Origin: Sporolactobacillus shoreicorticis
GTDB lineage: Bacteria; Bacillota; Bacilli; Bacillales; Sporolactobacillaceae
DNA length: 64,000 nucleotides
NCBI RefSeq assembly: GCF_024125445.1
Contig: NZ_JAMXWM010000026.1
Location: forward strand, 1-64,000
Direction: 5' to 3'
Shown in pieces: positions 30,118 through 39,777 of this stretch. The notes under the pieces are model-generated. The model did no database searches. It saw only the letters and a list, made by a program, of their open reading frames with translations, and was not told the origin of the DNA. Position 1 is the stretch's first letter; each line of letters begins with the position of its first letter. The position numbers and the translations under genes were made by a program.

Positions 30118-30148
30118 AGTATAGGCCCTTCGTAGTGTTAGAAGGCAA
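30118..30148 (-). promoter_or_regulatory. MerR-type promoter of the aldo/keto reductase
   Basis: On the minus strand -35 TTGCCT (30148-30143) and -10 TATACT (30123-30118) are 19 bp apart, and the spacer holds an imperfect palindrome with GCCTTC and GAAGGGC arms. This is the same architecture as at 21679. Confidence 0.75.
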
Positions 30149-30337
30149 GCACTTTACTCATTTTTATTTTCTATAGCAAACGGTTCATTTATGAGCTTAG
30201 AAAGTCGCTAAGGGTTCGTGTTATGATAAGGATAAGAGGGATCGATTGGGAAGGAATGTGCTTCAATCACTACGTTGCATCAGCCTTTGTGATCGTGATT
30301 AGCACATACTAACTTAAGCTTTTAGGGGGGAAATATT

Positions 30338-30760
30338 TTGTCCTACACAATTCGAGAAGTTTCCCAGAAAGTGAATGTATCAACATACAGTATTCGCTAT
30401 TATGATGATCACGGTCTGTTGCCGACGATCAAACGTGATGAAAATAATAACCGAGTTTTTGATGATGTTGATCTCGAGTGGATCGAAGTCGTTGCTTGTC
30501 TGCGTGCAACCGGAATGTCGCTCGCAAAAATCAAACACTATGTTGAACTATGTCTTAAAGGTAAAGAAACTGTCCGCGAGCGTTACCGCATTATGATTGA
30601 GCAGCAACGAGAAACGATGGCACAGGCTGAAAAAATTCAGGCCCATTTGCGGTTGATCACGAAAAAAGTCGACCATTATGCCAATGTCTTACTTGATCAA
30701 AAACCCGATACGCTGATGCCCAGCAAAGAGTTGAAAAAAATATATGCGCAGGACTATTAA
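30338..30760 (+). CDS. MerR-family regulator
   Basis: 140 residues. Winged helix: YTIREVSQKVNVSTYSIRYY, then DENNNRVFDDVDLEWIEVVA; coiled-coil helix about 80-125. Length matches the other MerR protein at 21224. It is divergent from the aldo-keto reductase, whose promoter it most likely activates. GGGGGG lies 10 bases before the TTG start. Confidence 0.9.
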   Translation: MSYTIREVSQKVNVSTYSIRYYDDHGLLPTIKRDENNNRVFDDVDLEWIEVVACLRATGMSLAKIKHYVELCLKGKETVRERYRIMIEQQRETMAQAEKIQAHLRLITKKVDHYANVLLDQKPDTLMPSKELKKIYAQDY

Positions 30761-30844
30761 GAGAATAAGATACCGTTTTAAGGATAATGCTGATTCGGTC
30801 AGGGCTTATTGTTATGACTATTAAGAGAATAAGATACCGTTTTA
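30752..30844. repeat. 29-bp exact direct repeat at the end of the MerR gene
   Basis: The same 29 bases occur at 30752-30780 and 30816-30844, starting GACTATTAAGAGAATAAG, so the first copy contains the last codons and stop of the MerR gene. It reads as a 64-bp tandem duplication or slippage scar that copied the gene's tail. Confidence 0.85.
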
Positions 30845-30902
30845 ATCAGAATTTAGATTTGTACTGCTTTTTTTGGCTTTCAAACATTTGAGCATCAAAA
30901 AG

Positions 30903-30937
30903 TAAAAGCGGATACCGGAAGGCGGTACCCGCTTTTA
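30903..30937. terminator. Terminator-like hairpin after the MerR gene
   Basis: TAAAAGCGGATACCG (30903-30917) pairs with CGGTACCCGCTTTTA (30923-30937) with one mismatch, followed by a T-rich tail. It probably ends the MerR transcript. Confidence 0.65.
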
Positions 30938-31031
30938 TAAACTCCTTTTCAATTAGAATTTAGAAATCAGTTCAGAAAAATGTATTATATAATTTATGCG
31001 CTCTTGTTAAGGAAGTTCCAAGAAAACATTA

Positions 31032-31067
31032 CTAAACGACCATCTGCTAAAGCAGGTGGTCGTTTAG
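31032..31067. repeat. 16-bp stem-loop
   Basis: CTAAACGACCATCTGC and GCAGGTGGTCGTTTAG pair with a single G-T around TAAA. No T run follows; it is an isolated hairpin in the gap and might be a terminator relic. Confidence 0.55.
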
Positions 31068-31849
31068 TTCAGAAGCCGCCCGAGTTAAAACCCATGTAGA
31101 CGAGCATAAAATGCGTCGAATTCTAAATATTTTTCAGTTTGAACTTATATTTCGCTAGTGGTAAGCTATCGATTCACGACATATTCTGATAGCATAGAAT
31201 TTGGTATGCAGCGATAGTCGCCCGACACAGCACACTATCTCTGAGAATTCAATGAAAACGTTTTTTTGCATTGGCATTCGTTAGGAGACGCTCTGTTTCG
31301 AGCCTGTCACATGTGATTGCCATTTCCGCGATGTTTCTATTGAATTCAAAAATCGTTAATCAACAACATCGTTGGCCTGCTCCTAACAATCATCTTAGTT
31401 CATGTTGTCGCATCGTATCCATTTCAAGAATCGTCCGATCGTCAAGTTTTTCAATGTTTCTGACGTTTGCTGGAGCATGCTTCTAACTTGATCGATTGGT
31501 TTTGAGGTTAGGGTACGGCTCTGGTTGAAATTGCCGATCATCTTGTTCTTTTTTATTTTAAAGCAACTAAAATCGGTTTCGCAATCCATTCTCGTCGACC
31601 TTCTGTTAACAGGTCTGGGGAGTAAAACTCGGTAACCGATTAGCGATAGGCTGTCCGCCTTCAGCGTATGGCTTGCTTTATGGGATATGATCTAGTCGCT
31701 TTGATTCATTACGCAAGCTAAAGAAAAAACTGGATTACCAAACTTTTTTCTGCTAATGGGCGGACAATCAACGACTAGGCTTCATCCTTTTGTGAATGCT
31801 GTAGCTAGACTAGAATAGTTATTAAAGAGTACCTTGGGAGGGTATCAAC

Positions 31850-32544
31850 GTGAAAACAACTTTACTGCTCGTCGAAGATGAAGAAGGCTTGGCTGATTCT
31901 TTGCAAACCGAATTTGAATTGGAAAACATGGTGGTGATCTGGGCTAAAGATGGTATTGAAGCTCTGAACAAATTTCACGAAAATGAAGCACAGATCAGTC
32001 TGATCATTTTAGACTGGATGTTGCCTCGACTAGATGGCTTTAGTGTTTTACGCCGAATTCCAGCCAGATCCCAGTCATCATGTTAACAGCGCGCGACTAT
32101 ATCGGCGATAAAGTGGCTGGACTGACCGGTGGTGCAGATGATTATTTAACCAAACCCTTCGAAATGGAAGAGCTGATTGCACGTGTCGAGGTTGCTCTGC
32201 GCCATAGTCACCCCGTATCACAGTCTGCCACAGTTTATACCACTGGAAACCTTACCGTGGATACCGAATCCAAGCGGGTCTCACGAGAAGGCGACATCAT
32301 TCCTCTTACACAGCGAGAGTATGAGTTGCTGGTTGCGTTGATTGTCAATCAAAACGAACCTTGTTCCCGTGAATCGTTGTTGGACACTGTTTGGGGCATC
32401 GACTTCGACGGGCAACCAAATATCCTCGATGTCTATATCCGTAACTTGCGTGCCAAAATTGACGCTGACACCAATGAGCGCAAACTGATCCATACCGTCC
32501 GGGGTGTGGGTTATATGCTGTCCGATAATGTTGTCAGCAGGTGA
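31850..32544 (+). pseudogene. OmpR-family response regulator, frameshifted
   Basis: The receiver half begins at GTG 31850 (GGGAGGG site) with the phosphoacceptor Asp in LIILDWMLPRLDG. It leaves frame near 32060-32072, after FSVLRRI. The correct continuation, SSQIPVIMLTARDYIGDK, is in the frame one base over. The rest (receiver Lys in YLTKPFEME and the OmpR winged helix ending VRGVGYMLSDN) is intact to 32544. One base change separates it from a normal 230-residue regulator. It pairs with the kinase gene downstream. Confidence 0.88.
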
Positions 32545-32550
32545 TTGCAA

Positions 32551-33947
32551 ATGAAAAAGAACAATCAGTCCAGTGCTGCAATCATGATGCGAAGTCTCAT
32601 GACCATGATCGTCGTGATCACGTTATCGTTAGGCCTGCTCATTATCATCGCTGTCGGTCATCAACTACTGGAAGAAATACGCACCACGACCACGCATATC
32701 GTCAAAAGTCTGAAACAGACCGATATTGACGGTGATGACGACTGGGAAAACTGGCGGCGCAATAGTACCTTAGACACTAGCTCCAGCTACGTTTATGTGC
32801 ATAACATGCGTAAGGATGCTAAGATCAAGCACTATTACTCCCCCAATGCGCAAAAGATCTTAAAAGTAGCGCCTTTCAAGGTACCATTAATCAATCACCT
32901 CTACTATCGTCCGGGGATGGGCTTCCTTTACCATCGGATGGTTCACGCTCAAGGCATCTATTACACGCTTTGGCAAAACATGGACTACCAGCTGGTCGTC
33001 TTATTCCGGGTTATGCAGGTAACCTTGTTACTTCTGGTTTTGACCCTGCTTGCAAGCCCGATCTATATTCGTCGCCTTACCCATCGCTTGACCGATCCAC
33101 TCATGGATCTTTCCAATACAACACAAGTAATCGCCTCCTCGAAAGAACCCGGATCAATACAACTACCGGTACCAAAGCGCCCGACCGAGGTGACGGAGCT
33201 TGCCAACAACTTCAACGAACTCTTAACGCTGCTGGACGAGCGACAGGAACAACAGAAGCTGTTTGTCATGAATGCTGCCCATGAACTACGAACACCTATC
33301 GCGACAATCAGAAGTCATGCCCAACTGATCGAACGCCACGCCAAAGATCACCCAGAAATCATTCCAAAGTCTGTCCACTACATCACGGAGGAATCTCGTC
33401 AGATGCAACGGCTGATCGATGAACTCTTGCAGCTTTCTAGGGCGGATAGGCTGTCATTAGAAGTGGCTGACCTCGATTTAAGCACGACCCTTCAAAGCAT
33501 TGTCCAAAAAAGCTGAAGGGTACCTTTTCTCAGAAGCTGCAAGTCAGCATCGCGCCGGGTATTCATGTAATTAGTAATGCAGGTTTCCTTGAGCAGATCG
33601 TCAATAACCTCGTAACCAATGCCGCTAAATATTCACCTGAAACAAGCACGATTCAGGTTGAACTATCTGTTGCAAATAACGGAACCCGGGTAATCGCCGT
33701 CAAGGATCAAGGAACCGGTATTGCTGATGAGGACAAGGCACACATCTTTGAACGGTTCTACCGCAGCGCGGATGTTCGCGGATCAATTCCAGGCACTGGC
33801 TTAGGCCTGGCGATTGCAGCTCAACTTGCTAAACTCAGCAACGGTCATCTTGAAGTGCGAGACAATCAACCTATTGGAACTGTCATCAGTTTGTTACTGA
33901 CTGCCCCTCAAGAAGCCCTCTCTGAAAGCACGATTAAAGGAGACTAG
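32551..33947 (+). pseudogene. Sensor histidine kinase, frameshifted at an A run
   Basis: From ATG 32551 the frame encodes two membrane helices, an extracellular loop, a HAMP-like segment and the H-box NAAHELRTPIATIRSHAQLI. It stops at 33516 just after a run of six A (33506-33511). The ATPase domain continues one base over from 33513 to 33947: QIVNNLVTNAAKYSPE (N box), VKDQGTGIADEDK (G1), FERFYRS (F box) and GTGLGLAIAAQLA (G2). A single A lost from the run explains it. Without the ATPase domain the kinase would be inactive. Confidence 0.88.
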
Positions 33948-33970
33948 CTCACATGTGCTGCGATGCAAAA

Positions 33971-33998
33971 CCTCTCAAAAAAAGAGAGGCTTTTTTTT
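33971..33998 (+). terminator. Intrinsic terminator after the kinase gene
   Basis: CCTCTC, a loop of seven A, GAGAGG and then eight T form a classic terminator 23 bp past the kinase stop. Confidence 0.85.
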
Positions 33999-34188
33999 CG
34001 TCTAAAAACAGCGAAATCTAAGTTTTTTTCAGAAACAAATACCGCTTTCTCACGGATTTCAGTTTAGTAACTGAACAAAATTGAGTTTCAATTTAGTTTT
34101 CATAAGTAGGTAGCAATCTCAAATTCAGATATTCTAGGCACGGAGTTAAGAGACAGCGTTCATTCTGATTTCAAAAGGAGCTCTCAAC

Positions 34189-34845
34189 ATGTCTGTGTTA
34201 CTTTTTACAACTTTTATACCAAACCTTAACCAGCTCTTGCCGCAACTAATCAGCCAATACGGCAGTCTGATCTACATCGGTTTGTTTGCACTGATTTTTA
34301 TTGAGACTGGGATCGTCATCTTACCATTTCTGCCAGGTGATTCGCTCCTGTTTCTCTGTGGCTCACTGGCCGCCTTAAGTGGCCACCCGCTCAATATTTG
34401 GTTGCTGATCGTGCTACTGGCCGTGGCGGCGATCCTCGGGGATTCCTTAAACTTCGAGATTGGCGAACACCTCGGCACATACCTCACCCGCAACAAGAAG
34501 CTTAGTCGTTTCATTAAGTCCGAGTATTTGGATCGATCAGAACGCTTCTTTCAGAAACACGGCAAGGGGGCAATTTTCTTAGGTCGCTTCATGCCAATTC
34601 TTCGGACATTCATACCTTTCACGGCAGGCATTAGTCAAATGCGTTATCGCGACTTCGTTACCTACAATGTTCTCGGCGGTATCACTTGGATATTGATTGC
34701 ATTAGGTGCCGGGTTCTTCTTCGGCAATATCGCAATTGTCAAAGCTCACTTTGAACTGATCATGACGGCAATTATCGTGATCTCGCTTCTGCCAGCTGCG
34801 ATCATGGCGCTACGAAAACGGGGAGGCAATGTAAGTGGAGATTAG
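34189..34845 (+). CDS. DedA-family membrane protein
   Basis: 218 residues with about four to five hydrophobic segments. DedA landmarks are IETGIVILPFLPGDSLLF, GDSLNFEIGEHLG and the FLGRFMPILRTFIPFTAGIS block with conserved Arg. Some DedA proteins (UptA) recycle undecaprenyl phosphate across the membrane. The next genes (PAP2 phosphatase, GT2, GT-C) all handle lipid-phosphate carriers, which fits that role. AAAGGAGCTC lies before the ATG. Confidence 0.9.
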   Translation: MSVLLFTTFIPNLNQLLPQLISQYGSLIYIGLFALIFIETGIVILPFLPGDSLLFLCGSLAALSGHPLNIWLLIVLLAVAAILGDSLNFEIGEHLGTYLTRNKKLSRFIKSEYLDRSERFFQKHGKGAIFLGRFMPILRTFIPFTAGISQMRYRDFVTYNVLGGITWILIALGAGFFFGNIAIVKAHFELIMTAIIVISLLPAAIMALRKRGGNVSGD

Positions 34846-35500
34846 TCAAAAAAAAATTATCGGTATTGGCTTCCTTGTCACCTTCGTCATTTTAGCCACT
34901 GGTGTTGTTAGTCACGCGCATTGGATCCACGTACTAGACACGTCGATCAGTTCCTTGGCAACCAAGTCCATTAGTCCAATGAACACACAAGTCTTCAAGA
35001 TCGTGGCTTTCCTCGGTAGTCCAGTGATAGTCATCGGTTTAACCGTTCTTTTATGCGCCTACCTCTGGACTCGTCAAGGTGCAATTATCAGTCTCTGGAT
35101 TGCTGGCATACAGTTATTCGGTTCTGCGTTTGTCGCAATAATGAAACAACTTGTCGCGCGTTCTCGTCCGCTGCATCAACTCGTGGCAGATACCGGATTC
35201 AGTTTTCCAAGTGGTCACACTTTCTGCACAACGATCCTTGTTTTCTCGATCTTGATGCTGTGCTTACCGCTGATTCAAGATCAAGAAAATCAGTTAATTG
35301 CCATGCTCGCTGGCGCGCTATGGATTGGCATGGTCGCCGTCTCTCGAATTTATCTTCGTGACCATTTTGCTTCTGACGTACTTGCCAGTGTCTTTTTTGA
35401 TTCTGGCTACTGGTTGATCGTGACAGCGTATGAAGAAGCCATCAAGCGATTGCTCAAACGAATTTTACCAAGAAAGGATACAATAACATGCAAAAACTAA
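34835..35500 (+). CDS. PAP2-family membrane phosphatase
   Basis: 221 residues with about six membrane segments. The three PAP2 motifs are complete: KQLVARSRP, FPSGHTF and SRIYLRDHFASD. Enzymes of this type dephosphorylate lipid phosphates such as undecaprenyl pyrophosphate. The GTG start overlaps the DedA gene by 11 bases, and the 3' end overlaps the GT2 gene by 13, so all three are translationally linked. Confidence 0.92.
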   Translation: MEISQKKIIGIGFLVTFVILATGVVSHAHWIHVLDTSISSLATKSISPMNTQVFKIVAFLGSPVIVIGLTVLLCAYLWTRQGAIISLWIAGIQLFGSAFVAIMKQLVARSRPLHQLVADTGFSFPSGHTFCTTILVFSILMLCLPLIQDQENQLIAMLAGALWIGMVAVSRIYLRDHFASDVLASVFFDSGYWLIVTAYEEAIKRLLKRILPRKDTITCKN

Positions 35501-36429
35501 CGATCGTCATTCCCGCTTACAACGAAGAAGAAGTACTGACTTCGTCTGTACAAAAACTGCTCGATATCGAAGATCAAATTGCCGAGCGAAATAGTCTTAA
35601 CCAAAAAGCTGATATTCTAATCGTGGACGATGGATCCTCAGATCATACTTGGTCGATCATTGAACGGCTGAACCTCGAAACATCCCGCATTCGCGGGCTA
35701 CGTTTCTCCCGTAACTTCGGCCATCAGGCAGCTTTGATTGCCGGATTGCGCGAAGCAGTCAAAACAGCTGACATGGTCGTCACAATCGATGCCGACCTGC
35801 AAGACGATCCTAACAAGATCGCTGAAATGGTTGACAAGTACGCCGATGGCGCAGACATCGTCTATGGCGTCCGCAATAACCGCGACACCGACAGTTGGTT
35901 TAAACGCACGACCGCACAAGGCTACTACAAGGTCCTCAAGTTATTAGGCGTCGAGCTAGTACCAAACCACGCTGATTTTCGGCTAATGTCCAAACGGGCT
36001 CTCGAAACGTTCCTGACCTATCCGGAACGCAATATCTTCATTCGCGGCCTGATCCCCAAGCTCGGCTACAACACCACCGAAGTCTACTACAAGCGTACCC
36101 CTCGCATGGCCGGTGAATCAAAGTATCCGCTCAAGAAGATGCTCACTTTTGCTTGGGACGGCATTACTAGCTTAACCATCGCCCCAGTACGCTTGATCCT
36201 CATCATTGGGGCATTAGCTTGCTTATTCGCAGTCGGAATGTCGGCGTACTCGATCATGATGAAGCTACTTGGTTTAACAGTCCATGGATGGTCTTCTCTA
36301 ATGTTATCTGTATGGTTTATCGGCGGCCTGCTGATGATCAGTCTCGGGGTAATTGGTGAGTATATTGGCAAGCTGACTATCGAAGTCAAAGGGCGTCCAC
36401 TTTACACGATCCAGAATGTCTTGGAATAG
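35488..36429 (+). CDS. GT2 glycosyltransferase, polyprenyl-phosphate sugar synthase type (GtrB/CsbB-like)
   Basis: 313 residues: GT2 domain (about 1-230) with VIPAYNEEEVL, the metal-binding TIDADLQDDP and YKRTPRMAGESKYPL, then two membrane helices (about 235-300). This is the architecture of enzymes that attach glucose or another sugar to undecaprenyl phosphate on the inner face. A GtrA-like flippase (now broken, at 38401) and a GT-C enzyme complete the set. Confidence 0.92.
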   Translation: MQKLTIVIPAYNEEEVLTSSVQKLLDIEDQIAERNSLNQKADILIVDDGSSDHTWSIIERLNLETSRIRGLRFSRNFGHQAALIAGLREAVKTADMVVTIDADLQDDPNKIAEMVDKYADGADIVYGVRNNRDTDSWFKRTTAQGYYKVLKLLGVELVPNHADFRLMSKRALETFLTYPERNIFIRGLIPKLGYNTTEVYYKRTPRMAGESKYPLKKMLTFAWDGITSLTIAPVRLILIIGALACLFAVGMSAYSIMMKLLGLTVHGWSSLMLSVWFIGGLLMISLGVIGEYIGKLTIEVKGRPLYTIQNVLE

Positions 36430-36438
36430 GTGATGCTT

Positions 36439-38385
36439 ATGAATCGCAAAATCTTCCCAACGTTTTTCTCGCTGGTATTAATCATCTGTCTGTTGATTGG
36501 CATCCTAGGGAACTTGACTAAATATACCGGTGTCGCTGTTCTGATCGTCACCATCTTCGCATTCAGCTGTATTCGTTTACTCGCACCGACAATCAACTCA
36601 CTTCCATTCAGACGTATCAAGTGGGGTATTGGCATTGGACTCGGTTTCATGCTGGTCGCTCAAATCTTCATCATGAGTGTCATGCCAAACACGGTCTATC
36701 ACGACCCATATCGCGTCCTGTCGCAAGCTGATCAGATGGCTGCCGGTCACATGACTTGGGATATCACATACTTCTGGCGCTATGCGAACAACGTGCCGCT
36801 AGCGTTTCTGCTGTCATTATGGCTACGCCTGACCCAGTTAATCGGTTTCTCAACTAATCTCTCAATTCATCTGTTGAGCTTAATAGTGCTCGATGGTTTC
36901 ATCGGTCTATTTTTATGGACAATCTACCAGCTCAATCAACGTAACAGCACATTGATCGGCGCGTTTGCCTTTTTTGCTTTGACACCGTTCGCCTACACCT
37001 ATTATCTACAGGTCTTCTACTCCGATCTGCCTTCGATGCTGATCCTGCTGATCGTCATCCGAGCACTATGGCAATGGTCGGGAAAAATCCGAAGGCAACG
37101 TATTATTTCAGGTATCGTACTTGTGGTGACTGTGTTAATTGGCGAGCTGCTGAAGCCAAACCTGATTGTTCTCATTCCTGCACTTGCGATCGTAGCAGTA
37201 ATCCTATTACACAAGCATCTCTTGAAACAGATGAAGCTGACCCTCCCCATGCTTCTAATCATGATCGGTTTCGGTCTCAGTGTTCCTGCCACTCAAGGCA
37301 TCTATCATCTCAGCAACTTCACCCCTGAGACCAAGTTCGAATTTCCTGTGACTAATTGGATGTTGATGGGCGTGAACCCAGTTCATAACGGCAGCTATGC
37401 GGGTAGCGATGTCAGTCATGCGATTGCGCTGCCTAATAAGGCGGCCCGTCAAAAGTACGATCTCAAGCACATTCCCCGGCGCATTAAAAAACTCGGCGTT
37501 GCCGGCATGGTGCGCCTTTGGACGATCAAACTTAAGACTCTGCTCGATGTCCGTGGCATCCAAAATTGGTATAATGGGGGCTTCCAATCCGCGCCTGCCT
37601 GGTATCACAGGCACGCCCAATTTTTACAAGTCCTCACGATGATCAGTTACAGTGCCGCCACGATCTGTCTATGGTTAATGTTGATCTTACGGTTAGCGGT
37701 ATGGCACCCTGATCTGACTGATGTCAGGAACGTTGCAACGCTTACCGCGATTATCACGGCACTCGGTTATCTAGCCTTCCACACACTGCTTTGGGAAGTT
37801 GAACCGAGGTACGGTCAAGCAATTCTGCCGCTAACATGGTTTGCACTAGCCGCACTGCCGGCACCCGCAAAAACCGAAAAATCACGTTTTTCGCTGCATC
37901 GTTGGGTGACAGCGCTCGTAGTCACTGTCACCGCATTAGCCTCAATCGGCCTCTCTAATCAGCTGGGGCTTGAGCATCCAAAAAATACGGTGATTGCCGC
38001 ACAACGGAGTCAGTTATCGGTTCAATATCACGCCAAGGCTGTTGAAGTAATTCCGGGAACAATCATGACGGAAGACATCGACCTACACGGACAAGCCAAC
38101 TACCTTTCCGTTCAAATTCATGCTAACTCCCATGTTAGAATCACCTTGATCAGCACGAGCACTGGCCATGTATATCATCTCTATCATGCCGCGTATGTAT
38201 ACCGGCTGCATCATAAGCTCACACCGGGTCGTTATCGAATCATGGTAAACAACCCCAGCGGACGTAATCAGAAGGTAGATATCGTACGCACTTATCATTA
38301 TCAACTCTCGACACACCCACTATCGATCAACGGTGTTTCATATAGGAATGCTTCATTTGTCTACACTTGCCTGTTCCGCTACTAA
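36439..38385 (+). CDS. Multi-spanning GT-C type glycosyltransferase
   Basis: About 648 residues from ATG 36439 (AGGTGATG site; an earlier ATG at 36430 has worse spacing). It has about 11 membrane helices, an external loop with an acidic pair after the first helix (TVYHDPYRVLSQADQ), and a C-terminal soluble beta-domain of about 130 residues. This matches GT39/GT-C enzymes that use polyprenyl-phosphate sugars to decorate cell-wall polymers. The acceptor (teichoic or lipoteichoic acid, or another glycan) cannot be read from the sequence. Confidence 0.8.
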   Translation: MNRKIFPTFFSLVLIICLLIGILGNLTKYTGVAVLIVTIFAFSCIRLLAPTINSLPFRRIKWGIGIGLGFMLVAQIFIMSVMPNTVYHDPYRVLSQADQMAAGHMTWDITYFWRYANNVPLAFLLSLWLRLTQLIGFSTNLSIHLLSLIVLDGFIGLFLWTIYQLNQRNSTLIGAFAFFALTPFAYTYYLQVFYSDLPSMLILLIVIRALWQWSGKIRRQRIISGIVLVVTVLIGELLKPNLIVLIPALAIVAVILLHKHLLKQMKLTLPMLLIMIGFGLSVPATQGIYHLSNFTPETKFEFPVTNWMLMGVNPVHNGSYAGSDVSHAIALPNKAARQKYDLKHIPRRIKKLGVAGMVRLWTIKLKTLLDVRGIQNWYNGGFQSAPAWYHRHAQFLQVLTMISYSAATICLWLMLILRLAVWHPDLTDVRNVATLTAIITALGYLAFHTLLWEVEPRYGQAILPLTWFALAALPAPAKTEKSRFSLHRWVTALVVTVTALASIGLSNQLGLEHPKNTVIAAQRSQLSVQYHAKAVEVIPGTIMTEDIDLHGQANYLSVQIHANSHVRITLISTSTGHVYHLYHAAYVYRLHHKLTPGRYRIMVNNPSGRNQKVDIVRTYHYQLSTHPLSINGVSYRNASFVYTCLFRY

Positions 38386-38400
38386 AAGGGGATCATTAGA

Positions 38401-38640
38401 TGGACAGAAAGGTAAATCAAATTTACGCAAAATACGGTGAGGCGCTTCGATACTTGATTGTCGGTGGGTTCACGACTGTCATCAATATTTTCTTTTCTTC
38501 GGGTTGATCCACATCGCAATCCCTTGTTTCTGGGCGAACATTGTGGCTTGGTTACGTCTTGTTTGCATACGTTGCCAACAAAGCAACATCCTTCTCATTA
38601 TCCTGCGCGACGCTGTTGACTGTACGCAATTTTGTTAGTT
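38401..38640 (+). pseudogene. GtrA-like flippase, broken
   Basis: It starts normally at ATG 38401 (GGGG site) with YAKYGEALRYLIVGGFTTVI, then hits a stop after FFSSG. Later frames still read LIHIAIPCFWANIVAW and VLFAYVANKATSF, the usual GtrA continuation. At least two frameshifts, and the 3' end is gone. GtrA proteins flip lipid-linked sugars outward, so the glycosylation set lacks its flippase here. Confidence 0.75.
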
Positions 38641-39048
38641 GGTCTGACCCTTCTTAACGATTCTCCGATCATCGTCGGGGCAAATGATCGCAGGCGGGAT
38701 CATCTCCATTACAGCACCTATCTTCGCGGGCGGAAGCACGAGAACAGTGTTAAGGAGCAATAGCAAATAGCACAATAATGCCGGTACCGGCCGCCTGAAT
38801 CATACGACCGGCAAGCAGGATCAGAGAGTTGACGGCCATGGTCTTACACGTGTTATTAAAAAAGCGGTGATTGGAATTAAAATGCCATTGAGGCTGAAAA
38901 TTCAAGATCGTTCATCAATTGCGAGATCACGACACTCATAATGGTCTGGTTAAACGCTACAAGGAAGTACCCAGAATCATAAGAAACAAGATGACTCCCT
39001 TTTTAATACCACGGTTTTCTGTTGTTATACTTTTATTCAGGTTCATTT
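38641..39048 (-). pseudogene. Decayed MFS (DHA2-like) transporter N-terminus
   Basis: Minus-strand fragments begin MNLNKSITTENRGIKKGVIL followed by FLMILGT. Later, in other frames, comes LILLAGRMIQAAGTGIIVLF, the motif of drug:H+ antiporters with 14 helices. Several stops and frameshifts, and the rest of the gene is absent. Confidence 0.6.
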
Positions 39049-39102
39049 CATCCTTTCTGTTCTGGAATAATAAAAAAAGCTGATGCATTAAGATTTTCAT
39101 CT

Positions 39103-39747
39103 TCATAAAACAGGATATTTTTTCTTTTTATTGAGCATACGAATTCCTATAAGAATGAATAGAGCACTGCATCCCATTCCAAACAAGGCGCTGCTATTCA
39201 TTGCATGGGCAGATGACTGTTTGATCAGCAGGGTGTATTGTGTAACAACAATAGCAACCGTTGCATCAATGAAGCTGATGATTTTTAGAGTCGAAATAAT
39301 AGGATTGTTCCTATGTCGGTTAATCACAGCTCCATGGATGGCAAATCCCATCTTAGTAAAAGCAATGGTAGCTACTAGATAAACCATGTAGCCACCGTAA
39401 ACGGTGGCGTCTCCAATTAAATACATTCTCAAGCAAGTAAAAAAATAGGATATGCCAAGCAGACAAATGAAAATACCGCTTCGCTTGTAGACGACAAATT
39501 CCAAATCATATCTTTTTATGCGGTTTTCAATAGATCGGATGATTTTATATTTTTTAATCGCCTGTCCTCTTGCAATACATAAGATCAAGTAATAAACGGC
39601 ATTGATTACGTACCAAGTGGAGAGAAGGTACATGCCGAGAACCAGCTTCCCAATGCCGATAACTACATAAAGTATGAGTGATGCGAGTGCAGCAGCTACC
39701 GTGCGATCCTGGTCATTTTTTGCATAATGGTCAAATAATTCCTTCAT
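39103..39747 (-). CDS. Multi-pass membrane protein, function unknown
   Basis: 214 residues with about six hydrophobic segments, a short acidic N-terminus (MKELFDHYAKNDQDR) and a basic C-terminus (LNKKKKYPVL). No family recognised. It lies downstream of the small TM peptide and the two paralogous membrane proteins in the same direction. AGAGGTG precedes the ATG. Confidence 0.7.
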   Translation of the reverse strand: MKELFDHYAKNDQDRTVAAALASLILYVVIGIGKLVLGMYLLSTWYVINAVYYLILCIARGQAIKKYKIIRSIENRIKRYDLEFVVYKRSGIFICLLGISYFFTCLRMYLIGDATVYGGYMVYLVATIAFTKMGFAIHGAVINRHRNNPIISTLKIISFIDATVAIVVTQYTLLIKQSSAHAMNSSALFGMGCSALFILIGIRMLNKKKKYPVL

Positions 39748-39777
39748 GTGTCACCTCTCAACCTTGGAATGACCGTA

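Larger units (their letters stand above)
30845..31849. other. 1-kb intergenic stretch with hairpins and unassigned relics
   Basis: It holds two strong hairpins, listed separately. A minus-strand open frame at 31395-31589 (IGNFNQSRTLTSKPIDQVRS) has no start signal or family I recognise. No functional gene is supported. Confidence 0.5.

Noticed and set aside
31395-31589. Minus-strand frame with transposase-like composition
   Set aside because: No start signal, catalytic motif or terminal repeat could be found.
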